The translations under genes were made by a program, and so were the position numbers. A stretch of 64,000 nucleotides of DNA from Cheilinus undulatus (Eukaryota > Chordata > Actinopteri > Labriformes > Labridae). Position 1 is the stretch's first letter, and each line of letters opens with the position of its first letter. The notes below the pieces were generated by a model. That model made no database searches and was not told the origin of the DNA. It worked only from the letters and a program-made list of their open reading frames with translations. Shown here piece by piece: positions 24,170-37,700 of this stretch. The DNA lies in contig NC_054870.1 in NCBI RefSeq assembly GCF_018320785.1, positions 2,522,199 through 2,586,198 on the forward strand, in the 5' to 3' direction.

Positions 24170-25081
24170 TCATCGCTGTGGAGGAATGTTGTCCCACTCT
24201 TCTTCACAGAATTGTTTTAACTCAGCCATATTGGAGGGTTTTCCAGCATGAACTGCCCGTTTAAGGTCACACCACAGCATCTCAGCTGGATTTAAGTCCG
24301 GACTTTGACTCAGCCACTCAGAGGTGGACTTGCTGGTATGTTTCGGGTCGTTGTCCTGCTGCATAACCCAAGAGCTCTTGAGCTTGAGGTCATGAACTGA
24401 TGGCCGGACGTTGGCCTTCAGGAGTTTCTGGTAGACAGCAGAATTCATGGTTCCATCAATCACAGCAAGTGGTCCAGGTCCTGAAGCAGCAAAGCAGCCC
24501 CAGACCATCACACTGACACCACCATGTTTGACTGATGGCATGATGTTCTTTTTATCAAATGCTGTGTTATTTTTACTTCAGATGTAACGGGACACACACC
24601 TTCCAGAAAGTTCAACTTTAGTCTAGTCAGTCCACAGAATATTTCTCCAGAAGTCCTGGGGATCATCAGGATGTTTTTAGTCAAATGTGAGACGAGCCTG
24701 TGTGTTCTTTTTTGTCAGCAGTGGTTTTGCCTTGGAACTCTCCCATGATGCCATTGTTGCCCAGTGTCTTTCTGATGGTTGAATCATGAACTCTGACCTT
24801 AACTGAGGCCAGTGAGGCCTGTAGGTCTTTAGATGTGGTTCTGGGTTCTTTTGTGACCTCCTGGATGAGTCATCATTGCACTCTTGGAGTCATTTTGGTT
24901 GGCCGACCACTCCTGGGAAGGTTCACCACTGTTCACAGTTTTCTCCATTTGTGGATAATGGCTCTGACCGTGGTTCGCTGGAGTCCCAAAGCCTTGGAAG
25001 TGTCTTTGTAACCTTTTCCAGACTGATAGATCTCAGTAACTTTGTTTCTTATTCGTTCTTGAATTTCTTTGGATGGTGGCA
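24170..25081 (-). pseudogene. Tc1-like transposase remnant (family B)
   Basis: The N-terminal paired-like helix-turn-helix is readable from the ATG near 25081 (MPPSKEIQERIRNKVTE, then SGKGYKDTSKALGLQRTTVR). A TGA occurs right after HKWRKL, where a glycine codon is expected. The middle (24542-24930) is frameshifted. The C-terminal catalytic half is open again at 24541-24170, with SVMVWGCFAASGPG, DNDPKHTSK and SPDLNPAEMLWCDLKR, which carry the second D and the E of the DDE triad. Not functional. Confidence 0.85.
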
Positions 25082-25114
25082 TGACGAATTGGGTTGTTGT
25101 TGTGAGAAGGCTGA

Positions 25115-25609
25115 GCTCAGCCCTGTTGTTAGTCCTCCTTTTCTTACCACACTTTTCCCTTCCAGTCAACTTTCCATGAATCTGCTCTGATACGGCCTCT
25201 GAGAACAGGCTGACCTTTAGCAGTGACCTTCTGTGTCTTAGCCTCTTGGAGCATAAGCTTCATGTGGAGGGTAAGCCACAGTAATTGTTTCAATGATTGT
25301 TTTCTGGACAGTTGTCCAGTCAGCAGTCTTCCCCATGATTGTGGTTGTGTGAACTAACCAGAGTGAGAGAATGAAGGCTCAGGAAACCTGAGTCAAACTA
25401 TGACAAACAATATTCTAATGTTTATTCTAATGGTGGATCTTTGACTTTAATGAGCTGTAAGTCATAATCATCAACATTAAAACAAAAACAGTCTTGAAAT
25501 GTTTCATTTTGTAAAAAATAAATCTAGAATTTATTAAAAATGAACTTTTTTTTAAGTAAATCACAGAAAAAAGAACTTTGACACAACATTCTAAATTTTA
25601 GATGCACCT
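25115..25609 (-). mobile_element. Fragment of a different Tc1 family (family C)
   Basis: From about 25115 the minus strand reads TGTGGTAAGAAAAGG, GGCCGTATCAGAGCAGATTC, GAGGGTAAGCCACAG-like blocks and an end with GATGCACCT. All have counterparts in the family C copy at 43938-45247. It joins family B directly, with no terminal repeat between them. Confidence 0.6.
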
Positions 25610-25720
25610 TTATTTGCACTTAATGCCGCTGCATGGCAAGAAGGCAATCAGCCTGTAGCACTGCTGAAATGTTATGGATTCTTTGTTGACACCCTTCAGC
25701 ATCTGTTTAGCTGGCTGACA

Positions 25721-26811
25721 CACCATATTGCCAAAAGTATTGGCTCACCTGCCTTGACTCATATGAACTTCAGTGACATCCCATTCTTAATCCATAGGGT
25801 TTAATATGATGTCGGTCCACCCTTTGCAGCTATAACAGCTTCTACTCTCCTGAGAAGGCTTTCCACAAGGTTTAGGAGTGTTTTTATGGGAATTTTTGAC
25901 CATTCTTCCAGAAGCGCATTTGTGAGGTCACACACTGATGTTGGACGAGAAGGCCTGGCTCTCAGTCTCCGCTCTAATTCATCCCAAAGGTGTTCTGTGG
26001 GGTTGAGGTCAGGACTCTGTGCAGGCCAGTCAAGTTCATCCACACCAAACTCTCTCATCCATGTCTTTATGGACCTTGCTTTGAGCACTGGTGCACAGTC
26101 ATGTTGGAACAGGAAGGGGCCATCCCCAAACTGTTCCCACAAAGTTGGGAGCATGGAATTGTCCAAAATCTCTTGGTATGCTGAAGCATTCAGAGTTCCT
26201 TTGACTGGAACTAAGGGGCCAAGCCCAGCTCCTGAAAAACAAGCCCACACCATAATCCCCCTCCACCAAACTTTACACTTGGCATAGTGCAGTCAGACAA
26301 GTACCGTTCTCCTGGCAACTGCCAAACCCAGATTGCCAGATGGAGAAGCATGATTCATCACTCCAGCGTGTTCTTGAGCTAATCTGAAGGCTACATGAAG
26401 TTTGGAGATCTGTAGCCATTGACTCTGCAGAAAGTCGGCGAACTCTACACACTATGCACCTCAGCATCCTCTGACCCCGCTCGGTCATTTTACGTGGCCT
26501 ATCACTTTGTGGCTGAGTTTCTGTCATTCCCAGTCGCTTCCACTTTGTTATAACACCACTGACAGTTGACTGTGGAATATTTAGGAGCCAGGAAATTTCA
26601 CCACTGGACTTGTTGCACAGGTGGCATCCTATCACAGTACCACGCTGGACTTCACAGAGCTCCTGAGAGCGAGCCATTCTTTCACAAATGTTTGTAGAAA
26701 CAGTCTGCATGCCTAGGTGCTTGATTTTATACACCTGTGGACATGGAAGTAATTGGAACACCTGATTTCAGTTATTCTGATGGGTGAGTGAATACTTTTG
26801 GCAATATAGTG
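25721..26811 (-). mobile_element. Near full-length Tc1-type element, family D
   Basis: About 1.09 kb with inverted ends ATATTGCCAAAAGTATTGGC and AATACTTTTGGCAATATAGTG. TA follows the right end (26812-26813); the left flank reads CA, a decayed TA. It holds a broken transposase on the minus strand. Confidence 0.8.
25801..26677 (-). pseudogene. Tc1-like transposase remnant (family D)
   Basis: Starts MARSQELCEVQRGTVIGCHL at 26677 with a readable helix-turn-helix (SSGEISWLLNIPQSTVSGVI). The frame is lost between about 26400 and 26260, where the first catalytic Asp should lie. It then reopens as [31 protein letters not shown] and [20 protein letters not shown] to a TAA at 25801-25803. The second half is well preserved, but the gene is inactive. 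Confidence 0.85.
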
Positions 26812-27634
26812 TATCTCTCTTCAGCGATGCTCAACAGTCAGTCAATCACTCTTTGTGTAACACCAATTCATCACCAACGTCACTGTAAGACACTTTGCAG
26901 AGGGCAGGTCTAGTCTACATTCTCATGCATCATTTATGAATGCTTTACAGTGATTCACCACAAGAGCAACATTTACCAAAGTTACAGTGTCACTGAAAGC
27001 AAAAACCTCCAGCAGAACCAGACTCATGTTGACCAGCCATCTGCCAGAGTGGTGTTGGTACTGTTCAAGAATAGATGCATGAAGAGAAAAACAGGCAGAG
27101 CATCTTCAATGAATAAGACGGATTTATGGCTCTCCTACCATCAATCTGTCTTCAACCTTATTTTCTTAGACATGGCTATAATAACATCCTTAATTATGGT
27201 GAAAATCTGTGAAGATTTAGTAGCAATAGCCATGTTTGACAGAAAACTGAACATTCTGATGTTAGGATTAGCAGCTAAGATGGTAAAAAGAGATGACTGG
27301 TACACTGATGTTGGTAGTTATAGCAGTTTAAGAAGAATTACTTCAAGGTTTCACAAAATTCAGTTTTTCTATAGGAAAAAAGAGGACAAATGGGATTAAT
27401 TTTATAATTTATTTTTTAATGATATTTCAATAATCAAATAAAGAATCTAAATGTGCATTTATACACAGTAGTACAAAATGAGGTTTGAGGCATGGATGGC
27501 ATTCTCCTTTTTTATGGAGTTTCATTTGGCAACAGCATATAAGACAGTCAGTTACTGATTTTAACAAAAAAAAGTAAAATTTACTGTAATCAACCTGACA
27601 TCACATTAAAATGTAAACTCCTGTTTTGTTTTAT
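26812..27634. other. Intergenic, one unexplained open frame
   Basis: A 149-codon open frame runs 26950-27399 (+) but opens with GTG; the first internal ATG is 43 codons in. It reads like VLVLFKNRCMKRKTGRASSM with no recognisable domain, signal peptide or splice context. I treat it as chance, or as part of an old repeat. Confidence 0.25.
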
Positions 27635-28345
27635 TTAACCTTTATTTGACCAGGTTAGGCCCATTTAGATCAGAGATCTCTTAAGAGGGAGACCTGGCCA
27701 AGAACGGCAGCAACACGGCTTCAACAATCAAACACACTAAAGCTAAAACAGAAAATGAACAATAAATGCAGTAATGACAAAACATCAGCTACAACAGTGG
27801 CATACAGAACGTTTGGACTGAAGAGATTTCAGTAAAGATTTAAAAACATTCAGAGTCACAAGGTTTTGTAGTTTAAATTCAGTCTGCAGATTGTTCCAAG
27901 CAAAGGGAGCAGAAAACCAAATAAACTCATTTCAGACTTTGGGAAAAACAAACAGTACAAAGTCAAATGAACAGAGGTTGAGCAATCGATCCTTTAAGAT
28001 TGAAAGAGAGGAAAGGTGGTCCGGGACTTTGCCTAGGATGGCTTTATAAATGAAGACGTACCAACGTCCAAGATGATGTGGACTCAAAGAAGTCCAGTTG
28101 ACTTCAGAATATAAAGAATGATGGTGAGTGAGAAATCCACAGTTTGTGATAAATCCCAGAGCTCCATGAGACACCCTGTCCAACATATGAACTCTGAGCA
28201 GAGGCATTCATGTACAAAACATCCCCATAATCAGGGATGAAATAAAGAAGTAAGACTTTAAAATGACTGAAGTCAAAAGCTGAATCAACAAATACTGAAT
28301 TTTCAGAACACACATTCAGAAAATGAGATGATAGAACAGGAAATC
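27635..28345 (-). mobile_element. LINE remnant: ORF2 C-terminus and 3' end
   Basis: On the minus strand, DYGDVLYMNASAQ (28104-28349 frame) and LDRVSHGALGFITNC, HSLYSEVNW, GRWYVFIYKAILG (28207-27932 frame) are the usual end of a reverse-transcriptase ORF2. They lie in two frames, so there is at least one frameshift. WNNLQTEFKLQNLVTLNVFK follows, then a 3' tail TTTATTTAACCTTTATTTGA (plus-strand view). A dead fragment. Confidence 0.65.
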
Positions 28346-28624
28346 GCAAGATGTTCTTCCTGTTTTATTTTGAAATGTTGAAACCTCAACATTTGTAATT
28401 ATGACTTATTGACTGATTAGTCAACACAAAAAAAGCCTTGCAGAGGGCATCTACTGCAACATTTGTTCACTGAAACAAGTGTGATCAACAAAAATATTCA
28501 TAATGGCCAAAAGATAGAAACAGATATTCAAAGTGAATGACAATTATTAAACATGCAGAAAACAGAATGGAGCCATAAATACAACACATGAAAATAGTGA
28601 ATGATCCGATGAATCAGGGCTCTG

Positions 28625-28630
28625 TTTATT
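28625..28630 (-). terminator. Candidate polyadenylation signal for the ABHD12-family gene
   Basis: AATAAA on the minus strand, about 140 bases after the TAA stop at 28769-28771. Spacing and hexamer are canonical. No downstream GU-rich element was checked, and the actual cleavage site is unknown. Confidence 0.5.
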
Positions 28631-28768
28631 GTGGCAATCTTCTCCATGTTATTCATCTTTCCGATATTATAAGGAGAGTACAAATGTTCTGCAGAAGAGA
28701 CAAGAGGAGATACTGTAATTAAAAACAGACAGATTTTTAGGTAAATGTGCATTAACTAGAAGGTTGTT

Positions 28769-31700
28769 TTACTTTATGATGTCAGGCAGACGGTGGTCTC
28801 GGTATAGGCCGTTGTGTAGGTACCCCAGAGAACCTTCAAACTGCACCAACTTGACTCTGTCAGCATTCTGGGCATTCACTGCAATCTCATGAAGCTAGGA
28901 TAGACAAAAACAAACATTTATTCCACATTAAAGAAAAATGAGGATAGGTCATCCTCCTGTGTGAAGCAGTGTGATGCTAGGAACTTTGAATCTGTAACTC
29001 TGAGTATACTATATGTAGTAGTTTGGTTCAGTTTAAACCTAAATGCTGTAACTAGTTGAAAAACAATCAGCTCGACATGCTGCAGGAGATAAAACTGGCT
29101 GCAGATGCAGGACAGTCTGCTTCATCATCAACACTCCCACACTTGTATAAAGTCCCATTAGCTGACCATGTTAATCTAATGGTAAAACTGGCAGGTTCAC
29201 ACAGCTAGTCAGCAAAATGAGGGGGGTGGCATTACATTATGATGCATTTAAAAGTCTGCTGAGTTAAATGATTATTTGGAAAAAGAAAATTAAATATCTT
29301 CATGTGTAACATGTACCTTTAGGAAAAGAAAATTCAGGTTTTGGCAGGTGACTTAAGTGAATGAAACTGTTTGGAGATGAGATGCTCTGACTTACCCAGC
29401 AATGTAAAACAGAGAAGTTGTGCTGAAAACAGATAATTGTCTAATCTTTCCACTTAAGAACAGAAAAGTATTGTTATTTAAAATGAAAGCCTTAGATTGC
29501 TAAGGAGTACCAGCATCAACATAAATAACTTTACTTTGCACAGATTTCCACAGACTTTGATTTTAAGGAATCAGTCTTGTCAGTATTAATTTTACATCTA
29601 AATGACTGTTTTACAACTATGAAACTATTTTACTGTATGTATATTGCTCTCCCTTGCTATGAAAATATGTACTGATGCTGCATGAATGTGGGTGTGTGCA
29701 TGTATTCATCCATCCATTTTCTTTACCGCTCACTCTGTTAGGGGTAGCAGGGGGGCTGGAGCCTATCCCGGCTGTCGCTGGGCGAGAGGCGGGGTACACC
29801 CTGGACTGGTTGCCAGTCAATCGCAGGGCTGACATAGAGAGACAGACAACCAGGCACGCTCACATTCACACCTACAAGCAATTTAGAGTTACCAAGCATG
29901 TCTTTGGTGGTGGGAGGAAGCTGGAGTACCCGGAGAGAACGGGGAGAACATGCAAACTTCACACAGAAAGGCCCTGACCGGGAAGCGAACCAGGAACTTT
30001 CTTGCTGTGAGGCAACAGCGCTAAGCCCCACACCATGTTTTCATCAGTTTATTTTAAATCAATAAACGTACTGAGAGTGCATTGATATGGTGATTTTACA
30101 TTTAAATTTGTTCTACAATTTGGCCTATGGCATTGGTTTAAAGAGATATTTTTTGGCTAAAGGTACTGACTAAAATGTAAGGACTTCTTATAACTAAACT
30201 GGACTAAAACATTTTTGGGTTTTTATCAACTAAATCTATAATAAAATTTTAGAGGTAAAAAGAACGAAAATGTGACTTAAACCAAAAGGCATTTTTGTTT
30301 AAAGGCTAAAACCTAGGCCAATTTAGAATAGCTGCCAAACTTCCCACCGCTGAAGGGAAAATGCTGTTATCATCTATAATGCGGTCTGCGTGCTAAGAAT
30401 ACCTTCTGAGCAACTTGAATGGGAACTATGTGATCATCCTCTGAATGAAGCAACAGGATTGGGCTTCTCATTTTTTCCAAACTGCAGAGAAACAAAAATG
30501 TTTCAGTTAAATGCAATAGTTTATCGTATTTGTTATTATAAAATAATACAAGACTGTATAACAAGCATGTTAGCATTTCTTACTTTTCCTCAGTAGGAAA
30601 GACGAACTTGTTTTCTGCCCATGGCTCTGGGAAAAAGAGCCCCATACCTGGAAATTTCCAGTAATACTTCAAATAAAAGGAAAACAACGATTAAAGGGAG
30701 AACACTGTCAATAATGAGAAAAACAATTAGCAACCAATTAAAACAAATTTTAGAAAGTGTTAGTGCCAGTTTTACCCAGGTAAAGGGGTGATGTAGCTCC
30801 ATACCCTGCTGAGCTATGCTAAATGCCCCTTCCAGGATTACACCATCAAAAAACACACCTGTAGGGGAGAAAATTCTGATCATATTGGCATTAAAACATT
30901 AATTATCCTTATTTTCTTTTTCCTAAACCTCTGGTGCCAAACCTTACCTTGTCCTGCCAGTTTTGCAGCAGTATTAGTGCTCACTCTGTGGAGAGATCAA
31001 CAATAGTCTGAGTGTTTTTCTTCCTTTTCTACTATTCTTATTCCACCTGGTCGCCTTATTGTAGTGCTGCGTTGATTTAACCCTGCCTGCTATGAATGTA
31101 ACATGCTTTTAAGTAGGATTTGTTTGATGTAACTGTTTAATTCAGAAATGTACAGTTCCTACAGAAAGCTCTAAAGGTATAACTGGTCAAATTTCTGTCA
31201 AGTACTTCTATTGGTTACAGATAATATTTCTCCAAACAGAATTTTTAAAATCAGTTTTTCTTGTTGTTTTGAATATGTCTATGAAAATGTTTAGATATGA
31301 GACGAATGAATATGGAGAGTTCTGTTCACAGTATCAGAATGCCTCAGTATACCTACTGAAATAAGAACCCTCCCCTTCATATGCGCCAATCCTCTAGTCT
31401 AAAACAACCACAGTGATATAAGATTATTGTAAAACATGAGCTGATTTAATTCATTATTTTTGGGCCATTTTGTCTTGATTGCCTCTAAACTCCTGTGAGG
31501 AAATTTCTGTTTGTGTTAATTAGGCTCCCTACCACCACCTCTTGTCTCATTGATTATTCTGCCCTGCACATGTGTGAGTGGTGTTTTTGAACAAATAACT
31601 TAAATTAAACACTGAAACATACAACCAATTATTAATAATTTCCATGACAGGTTAAAAGGCTGTTTCTGCTTCATGTTGGAACTCAGTTCATCCAACTGCC

Positions 31701-34700
31701 TGAGGGTGTCGTGCTTCAAAGAGCTCAAATATGGGCATTAAAGGTGTGCATCAAATATGAGGTGTACATCAAAGCTACTAAATGTTTAAGACATGTATTG
31801 TGAATGTTCATAAGGGGCAAGAGCAATTTAAACAGCATCAAACTAGATTATTATTGTCCAAAAAAAGCCCAAAAGGAAGACCCCTGGCCACAAGAGCAAG
31901 GCACAAGCCCCTCAAAAAATCCAAGATGTCTTCATAACAAGCAAATTATAGATCCACACAGACACGACCAAACAATGAACTGGTGGATAACTGTGTGGTG
32001 AAGTGGCATACAATAAATAAAAATGCCAAATTTGTGGAAGAGTTGTACCAATAGTTTGCATTTATTTTTTGTAGGGCTGTCAATATTAATCGCCTTTATT
32101 GCCATTTCCTAAGATCCACAATTAATGCACTCATTATTTTAACACAATTAATCTTATGCTTTATTGTCCCTTTCAGAGCACTCTGGTTAAGCCATGTCAG
32201 TGTCTCCCTGCTGCCGCAGTAACGCAAAAGAAGCCCACCACTGCTTCTTATTGACTCATTTCACTTAAAAAAAAAACTCACATACAGTTCAGTGGACAAG
32301 TCATCTGTTATTTGCAACTTGTGCTATCAAATATTTACCTTTTTACTGCTACATTACTTCCTTTTCAATCAATAACAAGTTCCTTTTTCCATGGTTAAGC
32401 TCATGTCATAATCTTTGATTTACTATAACATAGGGTTGTAACGGTACGAAAAAATTTTGGTTTGGTATATACCTCGATTTTGAAGTCACGATATGGTCAG
32501 GTTTTCGGTATGATATTTAAAATGAATAAATAACAGAATTCAATTTCAATTTTTTTTTTTAAGTCAACTGTATCAAAATAAATTGCATTTTAATTATCAA
32601 TAATGCTGTAAACTACTTCCAAAAGGTCTTCAATGAATAAAAATACTAATAAATAAACATATTTTGAATTACTAGGTTATTTTAATTGATTTATTGACAT
32701 ATTTATACCCATTCTTTAAACACTAAAATTTCCCAGCCAACTTGAACACATCATCATACTACCATAGCTTGTTAAGTATGCTAATTAGCATCTATCCTGC
32801 TGGACTTCAGCACTGGATTACTTTTTTAACTAATGGGACCTACCACAAAGTTAAGGAGAACTTTTCACAGCCCATCTTGGCGGATAAAGAGGTTAGAGCC
32901 GTGCGAAATCTGAGGATAACTTTACCTATGACGCAGCTGCAGACATGATGGAGTCCCCTCTCCCCTCCTCTACGGCTGACAGTTGAAGGTACCACATTTA
33001 GAATTAATTTGATTCACTAAACCAGAGCACCATTGTTGTACTTAAAAGATCTTAAATCATGGGAAATTCATAACCAGTTGGTGAGACTTTGTTGTTCCTC
33101 CTTGTTACAGTGACGTTCTTGTTTGAGCCTTTTCAAATGCTCCGACTGGTCCGCTGGACAACGCGCTGTCAGCGACACAGCCGCTGAATAATGTCAGCGC
33201 TACTGTTGTTGTCTTTGTCCACTGTTTTATTTTACTGGAAAGTAAAGTGTTCCTAAACAGGACACTTTTATCTGGGAATATTAGGCTGTTGTTGTCGTTT
33301 GCTATGGTTGTGTGGTTGCCAGGACAGTGTGACAGTGAGTTGTTCTCTGGTTTTCAGTCTGTGCATGAGCTTTGTTCAACATGTATCCATTCTGTAGATG
33401 TCTGTACCGTACTGAGAGGCCCAAACCGAACACATACTGTACGAATACACGTACCTTTACATCCCTACTATACAAGCAAGTCTGTATCCAAACCCTTAGT
33501 TTTCCAGAGACAGTAGAACAATCAGAAACAACACAAACACAGTTTTAAATGTCAAACAGTGGAGTCTTACAAAGGGGATGCGATTAATCAAGATTAACTA
33601 CAGAAATTCAGATTTTAATTGCAATTAAAAATGCTAATCTTTTGATAGCCCTAATATAAATGTAGGACTAACCATGATTAATCACAGAGTATTTATGTAA
33701 TTAATTTATTAATTACCACTATTAATTATGTGTTCAGGGTCAGTTTTCCTAATCAACTGACGATTATTTTGTAAATTTAAATGTCATGGTGTGTTGAAAT
33801 ATATGTATTAAATGTGAGGAATATGAAAACTTAGTTTTTAAAAAGTGACTTGAATAAATGCAGCTGTGAGGATGTTTTCAGCAATGTAAAATAAACCAAT
33901 AGAATAGAACTGATAAGAACTCAGTTTAATAAAGAGCTTTGGGCTGAAAATATGACTTGTACATCTGTTTTTATCACTTTGGCACTTCTCTGTCCTTTTA
34001 AGCATAAAAATAAATAGATATTGTGTTGTTAAAAAGAAATGGGATCAAAATAGACAAGTACCTTTGTTAAAGCACATTTGAAAAGGTTTAATGTTTACTT
34101 TTAAAATGTTGCTATGAAGTTTTTAAAAACAAAATGTCTAGAGTTGACGTACTGATTTAATATGTTGTATCATTAGAACTTATCATAACAACAGTGTAAT
34201 AATACTGATTATGGTGATATTTTAGCTCACACTAATACTGATATGAAGTTTTAATATGATTACATCTCTACCTGATACTACACAAATGCAAAATTCAGGG
34301 TGAATGTGCGTTTTCTTACAGACCCTGTGCCAAGAGAGTGTCCCCAGATAACCACCAGGCTCTTTCCACAGCGTGCTTTGACCCAGTTGTACAAGTAGAT
34401 GGCATCATTGGTCAGACCAGCTTCAGTCGGCTCACCAGTGGAGTCTCCAAACCCTGCCAGAGTTTCTCACATCAGCTGCTGCTCACAGACATGTCACAAG
34501 CTGCTTTTAGCTGCCACCAGGTGGCAGCAGCAGAACAGGAACCCCTGTACTAGATACTGTCCTTTAATTGAACTGTTGACTTTTGACTGCTGAACAACAA
34601 ACAATTCATCAAGCAAGCCTGCATTACTCATCAGTAATCATATGGCTGAAAACAGTGTTAAATCAAAGTGAGTATCGGTAACATATGACAATTAATGAAA

Positions 34701-37700
34701 ATGTATAGAAGCATAAGGTTTGACATATTAAAAGGAGGAGTTATTAATCTTAACTTGTACCCACCTCTGTAGTCAGGCACCAGCACATGATAATCGAGTG
34801 CACTCAGAATCTGTTGACAAATAGCATGGATTTATCACCAGAATGGCTATGAAGACTTTCATACCTTTATTGGACCTCTGAAAGATTGATACGTTTGTGT
34901 TGGCCATCACTCACTTTCGCCACTCCCACCCGATGAGGTGCTGCCCTATGGAATGATTCAGAAATAACACTGATAATTCCAAAATAAAATGACAAATATG
35001 TCTAGCCGTGGGGATTTTTCACCCTCTGCTTTTCCAGAAAAACTAAAATACAAATGCATTATTTATTATACCTTGTGCCTGTGTTGCCATGTAGATAGAT
35101 GAAAACCGGACGTCCATCACCTAAACTGTTCTGGTACCAGGCCAAATCTTTCCCCTGTGCCTCTTTCCACAGACTTTCAGGGACTGTGTGCCTCAAAAAG
35201 TTCAAAACAATATTCTTGTTTGGAAACACAACTTATAATAGAGTAATAAAACAAGTCGGAGCCTTTTTCCATCACAGGTAGAAACAGAAGAAAGCTGACT
35301 GTAGCTTTTGCTCACCATACACCCAAAGAGATTCCCTTCTCCGTTGTTAGGTACATGTTGATGGTGTGATTGAGAGAGAAGTCTGCAGGTTGGCTGAGGT
35401 CAACAAAGAATGGAACCCTTACTATGAACAAGAGAAAGAAGAAAATGTGGCCATTTTCAGTCAGCACTGTGAGGATTCACAATACTTCTATGAAGGAAAT
35501 TCACTTACTTCTGTAAGCGTAAACAAAGTGTTGGATTAATTCTGGAAGTTTTGTCAGCAAGAAAGGCGCCAAAATAAAGATGACAAAGAGGGCCAATAGG
35601 CCTCTTTTCAACCACCTTCTGGACCTGAGAACACATAGATAATGGTGAGATGCTCAGAGGGCACATTGGTTGTAAAACTAAACATATTAATCTCCTATCA
35701 GTTAAGGTTTATGACTCTCTTGTTGCTTTTGAAAAGTCTTGGGGAGATCCCAATATTTGTTGGATTTTCAAAGAAATTAAGAGCATGATAAAGTGGACAT
35801 ATCAACACTCCAAGGAGCCCAAAGCCTGACTACCAGTTCATGTAAAGACAAGGATATCCAGGATCACATATCCTTACAAAAAGTGCAAGTGTCATTGTGT
35901 CATAAAAAAAAAATCACTTTTTCAGGCTTTTCTACCTAAAATATGTGCCCCTGGCCTGTCCACAATCCCCTCAAGTACCAGAAAAATCCATTCCCTCCGC
36001 CCTCTCTTTCTACACCTTTCAGAAAATGTATGCTGAAACAAGCCGTTCTCAGATTTTCCCTTTATGATGTGATCAGGGGAGTTAGCACCGCCCCCCTATT
36101 CGGCTGGCCCTCCCCACTTGGAGGAAAATTCCGCCCTCCTCTCTTGATCCTCCTCTCCGCTGCCACCTGAGATGCTGGATAGCTCAGTGGGTTACCCTGC
36201 TGACTTTGGTCTGGGTTCAAATCCCAGTAAGGTCCTTAAATTTAAATAAAGGCATCTGTAACATTGTAACATCAGGAATGTATGTCCATTTCCTGAGAGG
36301 GGCGTGGTCAGGGGTGGAGTCAGACAGTTCAGTAACATTTAAAGCCACAGACACAGAAACAGCTCGTTCTGAGCAGGGCTGAAACAGAGGAGTTTTTACA
36401 CATGCAAAAGTCCAACACAGAAACTTAAAGAAATCCTGGTGTTCATGTGTTTTTTTTTTAAATGCCAGCCTTAAATATAACATTTTATCTATCTATCTAT
36501 CATTTATTTTTTAATTATTTATTTATATTTATATATGAATGACAGAGTTGGAAATTAACTTTTTACCATCCTGCCACATCAGGAGTAAATTTGGGACTGT
36601 ATCAGATCAGTATTAAGTGTAAAGTTGACCTCTGCGGTCTAAAAGGCCTCCCCACATGCAAATGTGTCTGACATCTGATAGATTTAATAAATAACCAAAT
36701 AATTCTTTAATAAACAGTTTATTGTAACATTATAACATATTTATAATAGGTAAGATTATGTGTCTTGGTAAATGTGATGATTGATTGTCCTCCACTGACT
36801 TTATCTACTCATTTTCTCTCTCTTCACTATTACTATCCACACACACTACATGTCTCTGTCTCCTCCTGTTATCTCTATGCCTGTGTGATCTTTTGTCAAC
36901 ACTCATACTATTATAAAGGTTGAAGAGTTTCTGTCGGAATCTCGAAGTGGACGAGGATTTTTTACGAGCATAAATAACGGTCATAAATATCCCCAATAGT
37001 GTCAGGGGCTATGGGAAACATGCACACGAGGAATTAAAAGACAAAAGGGGCTGTCCACCAGTTTATTGACCCTGATGAATGAATGTTAAAATGACTGTCA
37101 GGTGACGCAGGGATGGGCAGCTTAACCATAGTCTGAAGGAACTGATCCCGTCTGATATTCATGGCACACCTGCCCCCACACACCTGGGAGGGACCGTGCA
37201 TTTTTCTGCCTGCTGTGGTGAGAAGAGGGAGTTGGTGAAATCCAGCGCTCGTTTAACTATCTCAGACGTAAAACAAGCGGGGCATCGATTCATGCACAAC
37301 TTTGGTGGTTAAATCAGTTGAATTGGAGAACTCTCTCTCGTGATACTGAGTCAAAGCATCTCAGTACACATGTGGCTGCAGCTCTGATCGGGGGGGGGGG
37401 GGGCTCTCTGGTAAGTGAGCGTGTGGATCTCCTCAGCTCTGGAAATATATAGAAATAAATATAGAAAATACAATTAAATGAAATTAACTCGATGTTCAAG
37501 GGGGGTGGGGGCGCCGTTGGGGTGGTGGTAGGGGAAACACTGTATTGCAACTTCTGCGATTTGTAAATTGCAGCAGACCATATTGCGATATAATCTAATT
37601 TGCTTTCAATTTCCCAGCCCTACTTAAAATTGAAGGAAAGATGCTGAATAAAGGACTTCAGCTGTCTGTCAAGCCTAAAACTTCCCTGACTTATTTGCTT

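Larger units (their letters stand above)
23364..25115 (-). mobile_element. Tc1/mariner element, family B, interrupted and truncated
   Basis: The terminal sequence CTGTGCTGTGAAAAAGTATT begins at 23364 after TA and continues to 23427. It is cut by the MITE at 23428-23971 and resumes with AATGTTTCAGATCATCAAAC. A broken transposase follows on the minus strand (24170-25081). The promoter-side end is missing: at about 25115 the sequence switches to another Tc1 family. Confidence 0.75.

Noticed and set aside
36172..36262. Possible tRNA gene
   Set aside because: B-box-like sequence is present, but it is embedded in a repeat with an ATAAAGG tail, and no matching acceptor stem could be written. Treated as SINE-like.
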